Of a stretch of DNA of 64,000 bases, positions 23,660 through 31,294 are shown one piece after another. Source of the DNA: Nitrospirales bacterium LBB_01 (GTDB taxonomy: Bacteria; Nitrospirota; Thermodesulfovibrionia; Thermodesulfovibrionales; Magnetobacteriaceae); assembly GCA_004376055.2 (NCBI GenBank), contig CP049016.1, positions 1,302,001 through 1,366,000 on the forward strand, written 5' to 3'. The notes below the pieces were generated by a model that saw only the letters and a list, made by a program, of their open reading frames with translations, made no database searches and had not been told where the DNA came from. Numbering within the stretch: the first letter of the stretch is position 1; the number at the start of each line of letters is the position of its first letter. A program made the translations under genes and the position numbers.

Positions 23660-25246
23660 ATGAGTGCCGATGCCTCACAGGCTGCTGCCGATAGCGGCAA
23701 AGACAAAGTCAATCTGCAAACGTGGCTGATTGCGCTTAGCGTGATTTTGCCGACTTTCATTGAAGTGGTTGACACAACTGTCGTTAACGTGTCATTAGAC
23801 CACATTCGGGGCAGCCTGTCAGCGGGGATGGATGAGGTTACGTGGACTCTGACCTCGTATCTGGTCTCTAATGCCATCATAATCCCTCTGACAGGGTGGT
23901 TTTGTAAACTCTTCGGACGGAAACGGTATCTGATTTTCTCTGTGGCGTTGTTTACATTTAGCTCGTTTATGTGCGGGGTAGCGTGGAATCTGGAGAGCCT
24001 CATATTTTTCCGGGTGATGCAGGGAATTGGAGGAGGGGCCCTTCAGCCGCTTTCTCATGCGATTCTCTTTGAGACATTTCCTCCGCGGCTTCATGGGCTT
24101 GCAATGTCCGTCTTTGGGCTTGGCGTTGTGTTTGCTCCGATAATAGGGCCGCTTCTGGGTGGGTGGGTCTCCGATAACTGGTCGTGGCGGTGGATTTTCT
24201 ATATAAACGTTCCTGTTGGGATAATTGCCATTATTTTAAATTCCATATTTATCAAAGACCCTCCGTATATGAAAAAAACTAAGATGCGGATAGACTACGC
24301 CGGGCTTGCGCTCCTTGTTGTGGGGCTTGGCTGTCTTCAGATAGTGCTTGACAAGGGTCAGCAGGAGGACTGGTTTGCCTCGGATTTCATAACCGTACTG
24401 ACTGCAATTTCAGCAATTTCGTTGATTATTTTCGTTGTAGTTGAAAATTTTATAAAGCAGCCCGTTGTTGACTTTAGCGTGTTTAAGGATATTACCTTTA
24501 GCACTGGGTGCACTGTGATGTTTGCGATGTACTTTAGTTTTATGGCAACAATTGTGCTTTTGCCGCTCTATCTTCAAATGCTTATGGGCTATAACTCAAC
24601 ACTGGCAGGCAAGGTGGTTGGACTGGGGGGGCTTCCTATGCTTATAACTATGCCCGTTGTCGGGGTGCTGGTGCAAAAGATAAACCCAAAGTATGTGCTT
24701 GCCGTGGGGGTGTGCCTAACAAGCGCCGCAGCGTACATATTTTCGGAACTCAACCTGTATGCCGATTTTAATGCGGTACTCATACCAAGAATTATTCTTG
24801 GTGTTGGAGCCGGATGTTTCTTTATTCCCCTTATGACTCTCACCATGTCTCACATCAGGCGGGAACAGATGTCAAACGCCTCCGGTATGTTTAATCTCTT
24901 AAGAAACACCGGAGGCAGCATCGGCATATCGCTTTCTATGACCATACTTGCCCGCAGCACTCAGACAACGCAGTTTGATCTAATCGGGCGGCTTAATCCG
25001 TTTAACCTTAACTATCAAAACGCCGTCAACTCGGCTGTTGCATTCTTTAGTACGAAGGGTATTGTAGGGGCTGCAGCTAAACATGCGGCAGAGTCCTCTA
25101 TTTACATGGAACTGCAAAGACAAGCCTCAATGCTGTCGTTTAATAAGGTATCAATGATAACCTTCTTTGCACTGATTCTCAATCTGCCGCTGATACTAAT
25201 CATGAGACACAAAAAAGGCGGCGAACATGTTGACAGTGTACATTGA
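23660..25246 (+). CDS. MFS exporter, DHA2 (EmrB/QacA) family
   Basis: A 528-residue inner-membrane drug:proton antiporter with about 14 helices. Helix 1 has the DHA2 motif IEVVDTTVVNVSLDHI, motif A is GWFCKLFGRKRY, and motif C is in GLGVVFAPIIGPLLGG. There is no EmrA or TolC partner adjacent. ATG 23660 is chosen because TACAAT lies 6 nt before it with no ribosome site, implying a leaderless mRNA; upstream codons include a repeat end. Its first codons are duplicated at 20864. Confidence 0.9.
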   Translation: MSADASQAAADSGKDKVNLQTWLIALSVILPTFIEVVDTTVVNVSLDHIRGSLSAGMDEVTWTLTSYLVSNAIIIPLTGWFCKLFGRKRYLIFSVALFTFSSFMCGVAWNLESLIFFRVMQGIGGGALQPLSHAILFETFPPRLHGLAMSVFGLGVVFAPIIGPLLGGWVSDNWSWRWIFYINVPVGIIAIILNSIFIKDPPYMKKTKMRIDYAGLALLVVGLGCLQIVLDKGQQEDWFASDFITVLTAISAISLIIFVVVENFIKQPVVDFSVFKDITFSTGCTVMFAMYFSFMATIVLLPLYLQMLMGYNSTLAGKVVGLGGLPMLITMPVVGVLVQKINPKYVLAVGVCLTSAAAYIFSELNLYADFNAVLIPRIILGVGAGCFFIPLMTLTMSHIRREQMSNASGMFNLLRNTGGSIGISLSMTILARSTQTTQFDLIGRLNPFNLNYQNAVNSAVAFFSTKGIVGAAAKHAAESSIYMELQRQASMLSFNKVSMITFFALILNLPLILIMRHKKGGEHVDSVH

Positions 25247-25261
25247 GAAGATGAGTTAAAA

Positions 25262-25380
25262 GAGAAAGGAATAATCCGCAGATTACGCAACAGAGAAAAG
25301 AATTTTATCCGCAGATGAGAGATAAAGATGAAGGGATTTTATCCGCAGATTACGCAGATGTACGCAGATGAAAGAATAGA
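25262..25380. repeat. CGCAGATTACGCA repeat cluster
   Basis: Three copies of ATCCGCAGATTACGCA or close variants in direct orientation within 120 bp. Confidence 0.75.
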
Positions 25381-25387
25381 AACCACC

Positions 25388-25515
25388 AGTGCAAACGCAT
25401 TAGAGAAAATAGAGAAAAAAGCAGCAAAAGACTTCTCTGTTGCAAGGCAGAATTTTTAGCGAAGCTACACTGCATTGGCAATATATTATTATTTCCTGTG
25501 AAATGCGTTTGCCCT
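25388..25515. repeat. MITE-like element without nested repeat
   Basis: Ends AGTGCAAACGCATT and AATGCGTTTGCCCT. The interior is the uninterrupted version of the element at 7603-7817 (AATTTTTAGCGAAGCTACAC is the undisturbed site). It is followed by a TA module. Confidence 0.8.
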
Positions 25516-25588
25516 ATAGAAACCACGACATTTCATATCAATTTGTGCTAAGATATAGTATCAGCCGCAAGGAGGTTTTTTAGAGGCA

Positions 25589-25780
25589 ATGCTTACAATA
25601 AGCCATGAACAGCTGAAGGCTATAGTGAAGGAGTCTGTGAAAGAGGCATTAGAGGAGGAGCTGATAAAGATGCGCCTGATGTTCTTTCCAGAGACATCCG
25701 ATAAAGAAATGCTGGACATCTCAAACCGTTATGGAAAGCCAGAGGAAACCTCAGTTTATAAAGAAACGCTTTATGTATGA
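25589..25780 (+). CDS. Small antitoxin-like protein
   Basis: A 63-residue helical protein (HEQLKAIVKESVKEALEEE) preceding a RelE-type reading frame and overlapping it by ATGA. AAGGAGG is about 15 nt upstream. The family is not certain. Its toxin partner is broken by an amber codon. Confidence 0.7.
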   Translation: MLTISHEQLKAIVKESVKEALEEELIKMRLMFFPETSDKEMLDISNRYGKPEETSVYKETLYV

Positions 25781-26043
25781 AGTGGAGCATTGAATATTCA
25801 AAAAGAGCATTTGAGTTTATCAAAAAGCACAACATAGAAGACGGAATCAGGGATTCGCTAAAAGATTTCATCCTCAAAATAACCGGCGCCACAATAAATA
25901 TAGACATTGTTAAATTGAAAGGGCAGTAGGCGGATTATTTTCGTATCCGCAAGGGTAAGATACGCATCATCTTCAAACCAAACACCAAAACAGAAACAAT
26001 TTTTGTTGATGCCGTTGATTTCAGAGGAAAAGTATATAAGTAG
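25777..26043 (+). pseudogene. RelE-type toxin with in-frame amber codon
   Basis: ATG 25777 overlaps the antitoxin stop. The frame reads MKWSIEYSKRAFEFIKKH and IDIVKLKGQ, then TAG at 25927-25929, and resumes in the same frame with ADYFRIRKGKIRIIF and VDAVDFRGKVYK to TAG 26041. The R-I-R-x-G-K-x-R-I-I-F core is intact after the stop. This is one point mutation in an otherwise complete 88-residue RelE fold. Confidence 0.85.
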
Positions 26044-26074
26044 CTGACAAGCATGATTAAAAGACAACGGCACT

Positions 26075-26112
26075 ATCCGCAGATTACGCAGATGAACGCA
26101 GATAAAAGAATT
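26075..26112. repeat. CGCAGATTACGCAGAT repeat copy
   Basis: ATCCGCAGATTACGCAGATG followed by AACGCAGATAAAAG, the family consensus form. Confidence 0.75.
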
Positions 26113-26146
26113 ACCAAGCAGGCATGTAATCAAGAAAATCATTGGT

Positions 26147-27217
26147 TCAGATAAAATTAACGTGTTCGGGCGGATGGTTAAGTTCCCACAGATATGCGTT
26201 AACGGCGTCCATCCGGCAGTTTAATCGGCACTCATTAATATCAAGCTCGGCGTTGACCATTTTTAATACGTCCTTTCGCCGCTCACTGTGCCACACTTCT
26301 TTAAACGTCTGCTCTATGACGTTACCGTAGTAAAACCTGTTGTCTTTCAGATGCTCAAGACAGCTCCAGAGAAGTCCTGCGGAGTCAATATAGGACCAAA
26401 AGGGCAGGGCGTTACATCGGTCGTAGGGTCTCACTCCCGCATCCCACTTTTTCATCGTATTGACACGGAATATGACACTGAAACTTTCCGTGTTGTAACT
26501 TTTAAGCTCATCGGCAAGGTGCAGATAATCTGCGTATCGGATATCTTTGTATTTTTTATGCGTACTGTGCGGGTGGTGCGAATACGGTTTTATTACAAGA
26601 TAGTCCATCCCGATTTCTGAGGCGATTTTAGTAAGCGTCACGGCTTCATTGTGATTTTCCGGAAGACAAAGCATCTGCATACCGAGGGTGCATTTATAGT
26701 TATTGCGCTTTTTAATAGCGGCGGCCTCTGTCATGTTAGCGATAACGGCGTCAAAATCGCTCTCTTTGGTGCGGTGAATTTTAGCGTACGTCTCCTTTGT
26801 GCCTGCTGCAATGCTGACCTTTATCCATTCGGTATTAGGCAGGACTTTAGAGGCAATATCGGGAGTAAAGAGCGCTCCGTTTGTAGTCAGTGCTACATCT
26901 ATGCCGGAGGTTTTTGTGTGGGCTATGATTTTTGGCATATCCGGGTGCAGAAACGGCTCCCCTTCTCCAGCATAATTTATGCTTTTAACGCCGCAAGCCG
27001 CCATCTCAGTTACTCGCTCAATAAGGACGGAGGTGTTGATAAACTGCCGGTTTTTGCGCATAAAATCCAGCCCGCAAAACGTGCACCTATGATTGCACGT
27101 GCCGGAGGGACTAATCTCCAGATATATCGGATAGACGTCCTCTCCACGCAGCCAACCGTTAACTCTGTCAACGTGATAAATCAGCTTATGACTGTCTATC
27201 CGGTACTTGTCTGTCAT
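26147..27217 (-). CDS. Radical SAM protein with SPASM-like C-terminus
   Basis: A 356-residue enzyme. The cluster motif CNHRCTFC is at residues 38-45, followed by YAGEGEPFLHP and TTNGAL of the SAM site. The C-terminal CNALPFWSY, CLEHL, C and C motifs suggest auxiliary Fe-S clusters of the SPASM/twitch type. The start is ATG 27217, 7 nt after TACAAT on the minus strand with no ribosome site; the frame upstream is open but out of pattern. It lies near the GmhA-like isomerase gene, which has the same promoter arrangement. Substrate unknown. Confidence 0.88.
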   Translation of the reverse strand: MTDKYRIDSHKLIYHVDRVNGWLRGEDVYPIYLEISPSGTCNHRCTFCGLDFMRKNRQFINTSVLIERVTEMAACGVKSINYAGEGEPFLHPDMPKIIAHTKTSGIDVALTTNGALFTPDIASKVLPNTEWIKVSIAAGTKETYAKIHRTKESDFDAVIANMTEAAAIKKRNNYKCTLGMQMLCLPENHNEAVTLTKIASEIGMDYLVIKPYSHHPHSTHKKYKDIRYADYLHLADELKSYNTESFSVIFRVNTMKKWDAGVRPYDRCNALPFWSYIDSAGLLWSCLEHLKDNRFYYGNVIEQTFKEVWHSERRKDVLKMVNAELDINECRLNCRMDAVNAYLWELNHPPEHVNFI

Positions 27218-27224
27218 GGAGAGT

Positions 27225-27235
27225 ATTGTAACATG
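27225..27235 (-). promoter_or_regulatory. -10 element shared with the GmhA-like gene
   Basis: On the minus strand GTTACAATACTC sits 7 nt upstream of the ATG; the identical motif at the same distance precedes the gene at 27911-28507. Confidence 0.5.
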
Positions 27236-27254
27236 TGAGGAGGGTTTCTTAAAT

Positions 27255-27578
27255 CTATACAAACCCAAGCCAGACAGCGAGAGCTTTGTTAATTGCCAAC
27301 ATCGTTGAATCGTCCAGATGTCCAAAAACAGGGCCGAGTTTATCACAAGGGACGGTCACAGCTTTATCTATCATTACCTGAGATATTTTTCTAAGTCCAT
27401 TTTCTGTAGTTGGTTTGACTTCTATCCGAAATAACGGGGCATCTCTCAATTCACTCGTTATGAGAAGGATGGTCATGGAGGTGTGTTTCATAAAAAGGTC
27501 TGATTGAATAACGAGTGCTGGACGAGGCTTGCCGTAATCGCCAAGCCCAATGGTTGTAACTATATCACCGCGTCTCAT
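27255..27578 (-). CDS. mazF: MazF/PemK-type endoribonuclease toxin
   Basis: A 107-residue MazF fold: MRRGDIVTTIGLGDYGKPRPALVIQSD, given here as RGDIV and GKPRPALVI, is the N-terminal barrel, then RKISQVMIDKAVTVP. It cleaves mRNA at short sites. It starts in the stop codon of the antitoxin (ATGA). It appears complete. Confidence 0.92.
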   Translation of the reverse strand: MRRGDIVTTIGLGDYGKPRPALVIQSDLFMKHTSMTILLITSELRDAPLFRIEVKPTTENGLRKISQVMIDKAVTVPCDKLGPVFGHLDDSTMLAINKALAVWLGFV

Positions 27579-27790
27579 GGCTGCCAGCCGCTAAAATCCG
27601 CTACCTCCCCTATAAACTGTAAGACTTCTTTTTCCTGTGGGTCGTTTCTAAGCTGCGCCAATTGACGCTCAGCCTCCTTTACAAACTTACGGCTGTGGGT
27701 GTCAGGTACCCACATCTGCAAGAGCTTCATCCCCCTGTGGGCATTGTCCCGTCTCCGTTCGTCAAGGGCTCCGAGGTGATTATTGGCCAT
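27575..27790 (-). CDS. MazE-like antitoxin, DUF3018
   Basis: A 71-residue DUF3018 (PF11455) antitoxin: RGMKLLQMWVPDTHSRKFVKEA, split as KLLQMWVPDT and KFVKEAERQ, a ribbon-helix-helix fold. The AGGAGG site 8 nt upstream supports ATG 27790 rather than the earlier ATG in the same frame. The cognate toxin MazF follows. Confidence 0.88.
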   Translation of the reverse strand: MANNHLGALDERRRDNAHRGMKLLQMWVPDTHSRKFVKEAERQLAQLRNDPQEKEVLQFIGEVADFSGWQP

Positions 27791-27910
27791 AAGCTGTCCT
27801 CCTGTGCTATTGATATTCTGTATGCTACCATAATCCAATCGATTTTTCAAATACTCTGCGTGGGTGTCGTTGAGCCCTGTCTGCCGACCGATGAGACTGC
27901 AAATTGGCGG

Positions 27911-28507
27911 CTAACTCTGTACGTCACAGGCACCGCCGTCCATTATCGTATCCAGAATCAGATGACAGATATACTGATGAACGACCTCCACGACTCCATA
28001 GATGTTTGACGGCACATAGAAATTTATAACGCCTTTTTTTCGCAGCGGATTATCCGGTTTAAACCCTGAAAGTGTAATCACATCACAGGTCTTTTTTACC
28101 GCCATATCTGCCCCGTTTAGGATGTTTTTAGAGCTGCCGGAGCTGCTGATAGCTATCAGGACGTCTCCATTATCTGCAAACATCTCGATTGGCTTTTCAA
28201 ACACGTACTCATAACCGTAGTCGTTAGCGATACAGGTAAGCAGGGAGGAATCGTTAAATGCGGTAGCCTTGATGCGGCCGTTTTTCCAGAAATCTATCGC
28301 CATGTGGCTGGCTATTGCAGCCGAGCCGCCATTGCCAATAAACATTACCTTGTTGTTAGCTTTATGATGAGAGGCAATCACTTTACACGCATCTGCGACA
28401 GCTGCAATGAAATCTAACGGCACACCATCGGCATCCGTCACTATAACGGCGTCAAGCGCTGCCTTAAAATCGGCGAGGCATTTTTGAGCAGTTTGAGCGT
28501 ACGTCAT
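27911..28507 (-). CDS. SIS-domain phosphosugar isomerase, GmhA-like
   Basis: A 198-residue protein of the phosphoheptose isomerase (GmhA) type: MFIGNGGSAAIASHMAIDF is the phosphate-binding loop, ISSSGSSKNIL the second, and HQYICHLILD the C-terminal helix. GmhA converts sedoheptulose-7-phosphate to D-glycero-D-manno-heptose-7-phosphate, the entry to LPS heptose. The start 28507 has a TACAAT box 7 nt upstream and no ribosome site. The HldE-like fusion at 31295 supplies plausible next steps, so a heptose or heptose-like nucleotide sugar is inferred. Confidence 0.87.
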   Translation of the reverse strand: MTYAQTAQKCLADFKAALDAVIVTDADGVPLDFIAAVADACKVIASHHKANNKVMFIGNGGSAAIASHMAIDFWKNGRIKATAFNDSSLLTCIANDYGYEYVFEKPIEMFADNGDVLIAISSSGSSKNILNGADMAVKKTCDVITLSGFKPDNPLRKKGVINFYVPSNIYGVVEVVHQYICHLILDTIMDGGACDVQS

Positions 28508-28556
28508 TAGGAGTATTGTAACACGTGTTGAGAGAATTTTTCCGCAGATTGCTATT

Positions 28557-29378
28557 CTAATTGGTATTTCCGAAAGATGAGCTGCCGCTGTTTGATTCAT
28601 TTGAAGGAATTTTTCTATAGATCTTTCTCGATAAATCATCAAAGGCATCTAGTGAGACCATTTCACCCCCGACATTTGATAATCTGGCGAGAGCATTGCG
28701 TGGGATTAAAGTTTGATCGGCAAAAATCAGCAAGCTGTCAAAGTTTACTTTTCCACGTAATAATCGTTCAATAACTATAGTGGTTAACTGAGCCTTATCT
28801 TTGCCGGGAATTCCAAACAGGAACAAAGGAGCATCTTTCCCATCTATCTTGTAATCAATGGGATAATCTTTTGCTTGTTCAATCTCTGTGCAAAAATACT
28901 CTTCAGTGATTTTATCCTCAGGAACTATTTTCAACAATTGTTCCCGTAAATCCTCATAAAAAGTAGATTCTGCTCTTGCACGATTCAAAAATGTAACATC
29001 AACGATTTTAGTTAATGCCTGCCCTAATCTGAAGATATTAAAAGCAATATGTTCTAACGGAGTGTCAATAAAGAACTCTCCATTATCTTCTTCAACAGAA
29101 GTCTCAGCTTTTATCTGGTTAAGAATATTTCCACGTGTTCCTTTTTTAAATTTATCTATGTCATTTTCATAACTTAAGTGAATCATTGTGTGTCCCATAT
29201 CCGTCAACCGTAGGATTCCTCCAGACATTTCTCTGATATAAATCTGATATATATCACCGTCGGCAAAGTAAAACGGCGTTTCTACAACCAGTAATTTTTC
29301 ATTCCTGGGTTTAATGGTTACCTCAGCGCACATCAGCTCACACAGTTTTTTTTGTAATTTATCAATGTCAAAATTCAT
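28557..29378 (-). CDS. DUF1828/DUF1829 protein
   Basis: A 273-residue protein. The N-terminal 95 residues match DUF1828 (LRLTDMGHTM is the conserved core); the C-terminal half fits DUF1829 (ERLLRGKVNFDSLLIF). Family biology is unknown; it is often seen in accessory regions. It follows the DUF6978-like gene by 2 bp, so the two form a module. A shared palindrome precedes the pair. It interrupts the sugar genes on both sides. Confidence 0.75.
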   Translation of the reverse strand: MNFDIDKLQKKLCELMCAEVTIKPRNEKLLVVETPFYFADGDIYQIYIREMSGGILRLTDMGHTMIHLSYENDIDKFKKGTRGNILNQIKAETSVEEDNGEFFIDTPLEHIAFNIFRLGQALTKIVDVTFLNRARAESTFYEDLREQLLKIVPEDKITEEYFCTEIEQAKDYPIDYKIDGKDAPLFLFGIPGKDKAQLTTIVIERLLRGKVNFDSLLIFADQTLIPRNALARLSNVGGEMVSLDAFDDLSRKIYRKIPSNESNSGSSSFGNTN

Positions 29379-29380
29379 TC

Positions 29381-29866
29381 TTAAAATAACCTGCTTTCAT
29401 CTGGAGTTGTTTGTATGTTTTTGACATTACACGCTTTAACAAGGCAGTGTAATGCGCCTTCTACGGTTATGTAGCAGGATGTTTTTTCTGCAAATCCTTC
29501 TGCTTTTTTGTTAGCCCTGATATACCTTTCAGTAGCAATATGCACATGGGCTCCATCTGTTAGAGAGTCGTTTTCAAGGTGATTTTTGTGTTTATGATTG
29601 GGGCCGTTATATCTTTTCAATGTTAACATCTCACCGCTTGGTGCAATCCAAATGATGCCGCATGAAAAATCATCCTCCATTCCCTCTCTCTTGTTCTGTC
29701 GTTTGTAAATCATAAATTTATATTTATTTGTATCCAAAGATATTGCGTCATAATTGTATTGTTCGTGTTCTGCCTTTATTTTACTTTTTATACCAGGGTT
29801 AATAACTCTTTTTTCGCAAAGAATCAACTCCTCTATTTTGCTGTCTGTAATGCTTTCAAATGCCAT
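29381..29866 (-). CDS. DUF6978-like protein
   Basis: A 161-residue predicted soluble protein, with KYKFMIYKRQNKREGMEDDF, split as KYKFMIYKRQ, and HKHKNHLENDSLTDGAHVHI, rich in histidine. It pairs with the DUF1828 gene (2-bp spacing), a two-gene arrangement recurring in accessory DNA. The function is unknown; a toxin-antitoxin or defence role is only inferred. Confidence 0.6.
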   Translation of the reverse strand: MAFESITDSKIEELILCEKRVINPGIKSKIKAEHEQYNYDAISLDTNKYKFMIYKRQNKREGMEDDFSCGIIWIAPSGEMLTLKRYNGPNHKHKNHLENDSLTDGAHVHIATERYIRANKKAEGFAEKTSCYITVEGALHCLVKACNVKNIQTTPDESRLF

Positions 29867-29997
29867 AACAGATTATACCCGGCTTATATCAAATGATTCA
29901 ATACCCAGCGTCAGCTCTTGCAATCACAGAAACACTCGGAGTTACAATCTGGACACAATATTTTCATGTTACATCAGAGTCATTTTAAGATATTTTT

Positions 29998-30020
29998 CAT
30001 TGACAATGCTATTGTCAATG
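29998..30020. promoter_or_regulatory. Perfect palindrome between divergent genes
   Basis: CATTGACAAT, GCT, ATTGTCAATG: 10-bp arms with a 3-bp centre, each arm including TTGACA in its own direction. It lies between the DUF6978-like gene and the transketolase gene and could be an operator for either. Confidence 0.55.
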
Positions 30021-30087
30021 AGTTAGCCTATTAGTGGATTTAAAGAAACCCTTAGACGCAAATTAGTCTTAATAGAAACACCACCCT

Positions 30088-31017
30088 ATGAGAAACGCAT
30101 ACATTAAAGCGCTCTATGAGCTTTCAGAAATTGACAGCCGCATAGTCTCTCTGATTGCCGATAACGGGGCTATCGTGTTTGACAAGTACCGGGAGGCGTT
30201 CCCAGAGCGCCTCATTAACGCAGGAATTGCCGAAGCTAATATGATTGGTATGGCTGCCGGAATGGCTTCCACGGGGCTTATTCCGTTTGCTTACACAATC
30301 TCAAATTTTATAACGTTTCGCGCTTATGAACAGGTGCGAAACGACGTCTGTCTGCAAAATATGAACGTCAAACTTGTCGGTATCGGAGTTGGATTTGCTT
30401 ACAGTAACCTTGGGCCCACCCACCACAACACAGAGGACATCACCGTGATGCGGGTGCTGCCCGGGCTCACCATTTTCTCCCCCTCTGACCCCCTTGAGAC
30501 GTATAATGCAACCGTTGCAGCAGCTAAAATAGAGGGCCCCGTATATCTTAGAATCACAACGGGAGGCACCCCTAAAATTTACGACGCCCCGTACGAATTT
30601 AAACTGGGATACGGCGTCACATTAACCGAGGGCAGCGATATTACCATAATTGCCACAGGCTCCATTGTTTACGAAACTCTGCAAGCTGTGGACATACTTA
30701 AAAAGTGCGGCATAAACGCAAGACTAATCAATATCCACACGATAAAACCATTTGATACGGAAATTATTCTGAAAGCGATAAACGAGACCGGAGCACTGCT
30801 TTCTGTTGAGGAACACTCAGTAATCGGCGGTCTTGGCAGCTGCATTTCTGAAATAATCGCAGAATCTGGACACAGCGTTAAATTCAAACGCATGGGCTTA
30901 AACGACACTTTCCCAGTGGGTTACGGCACGTACGATGAGATGAGAAAAATCAACGGCCTTGATAAAGACAGTATCGTCAATGAGGCTAAAACGCTGATAC
31001 ATAGAGGGAAATATTAA
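30088..31017 (+). CDS. Transketolase C-terminal half
   Basis: A 309-residue protein containing only the pyrimidine-binding and C-terminal domains of transketolase (NAGIAEANMIGMAAGMA, GPTHHNTEDI, GPVYLRITTGG). The thiamine-pyrophosphate-binding N-terminal half is not in this window, so a separate partner must be encoded elsewhere or the enzyme is incomplete. Split transketolases occur in archaea and in sugar clusters. It lies between the GmhA-like gene and the HldE-like gene, consistent with making a sedoheptulose or other aldose precursor. Confidence 0.88.
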   Translation: MRNAYIKALYELSEIDSRIVSLIADNGAIVFDKYREAFPERLINAGIAEANMIGMAAGMASTGLIPFAYTISNFITFRAYEQVRNDVCLQNMNVKLVGIGVGFAYSNLGPTHHNTEDITVMRVLPGLTIFSPSDPLETYNATVAAAKIEGPVYLRITTGGTPKIYDAPYEFKLGYGVTLTEGSDITIIATGSIVYETLQAVDILKKCGINARLINIHTIKPFDTEIILKAINETGALLSVEEHSVIGGLGSCISEIIAESGHSVKFKRMGLNDTFPVGYGTYDEMRKINGLDKDSIVNEAKTLIHRGKY

Positions 31018-31073
31018 GCGCTAATAATATCAAGCAGGTTTATATTTTAATTAATGATTATGCAGTTAACTCC

Positions 31074-31232
31074 GGCAGAGGATTTATACCAAGTAGCTTC
31101 TAAAAAGGTAATGTAATAGAGGAGAGAAAGGACTGGATTCCCGCTCGTAGGCGGGAATGACAAAGAAGTGACTTCTTTTTCTTGTCATTCCTGCGAAAGC
31201 AGGAATCCAGCTTTTTATTAGCGGAGTTAACT
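31074..31232. repeat. MITE-like element with AGTTAACTCCG ends
   Basis: AGTTAACTCCG at the left and CGGAGTTAACT at the right, 159 bp apart, with an internal GGATTCCCGCTC / GGAATCCAGC palindromic repeat. A sibling of 22861-23014. Confidence 0.78.
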
Positions 31233-31294
31233 GTATAGAAATTTTTAGTTTCATCTGCGTCATCTATGGATTAATCTTTTCTGGTAGTAATCTT

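Noticed and set aside
26651-27238. 195-residue plus-strand frame
   Set aside because: It is wholly antisense to the SPASM radical SAM gene, which has cysteine motifs and a clear start.
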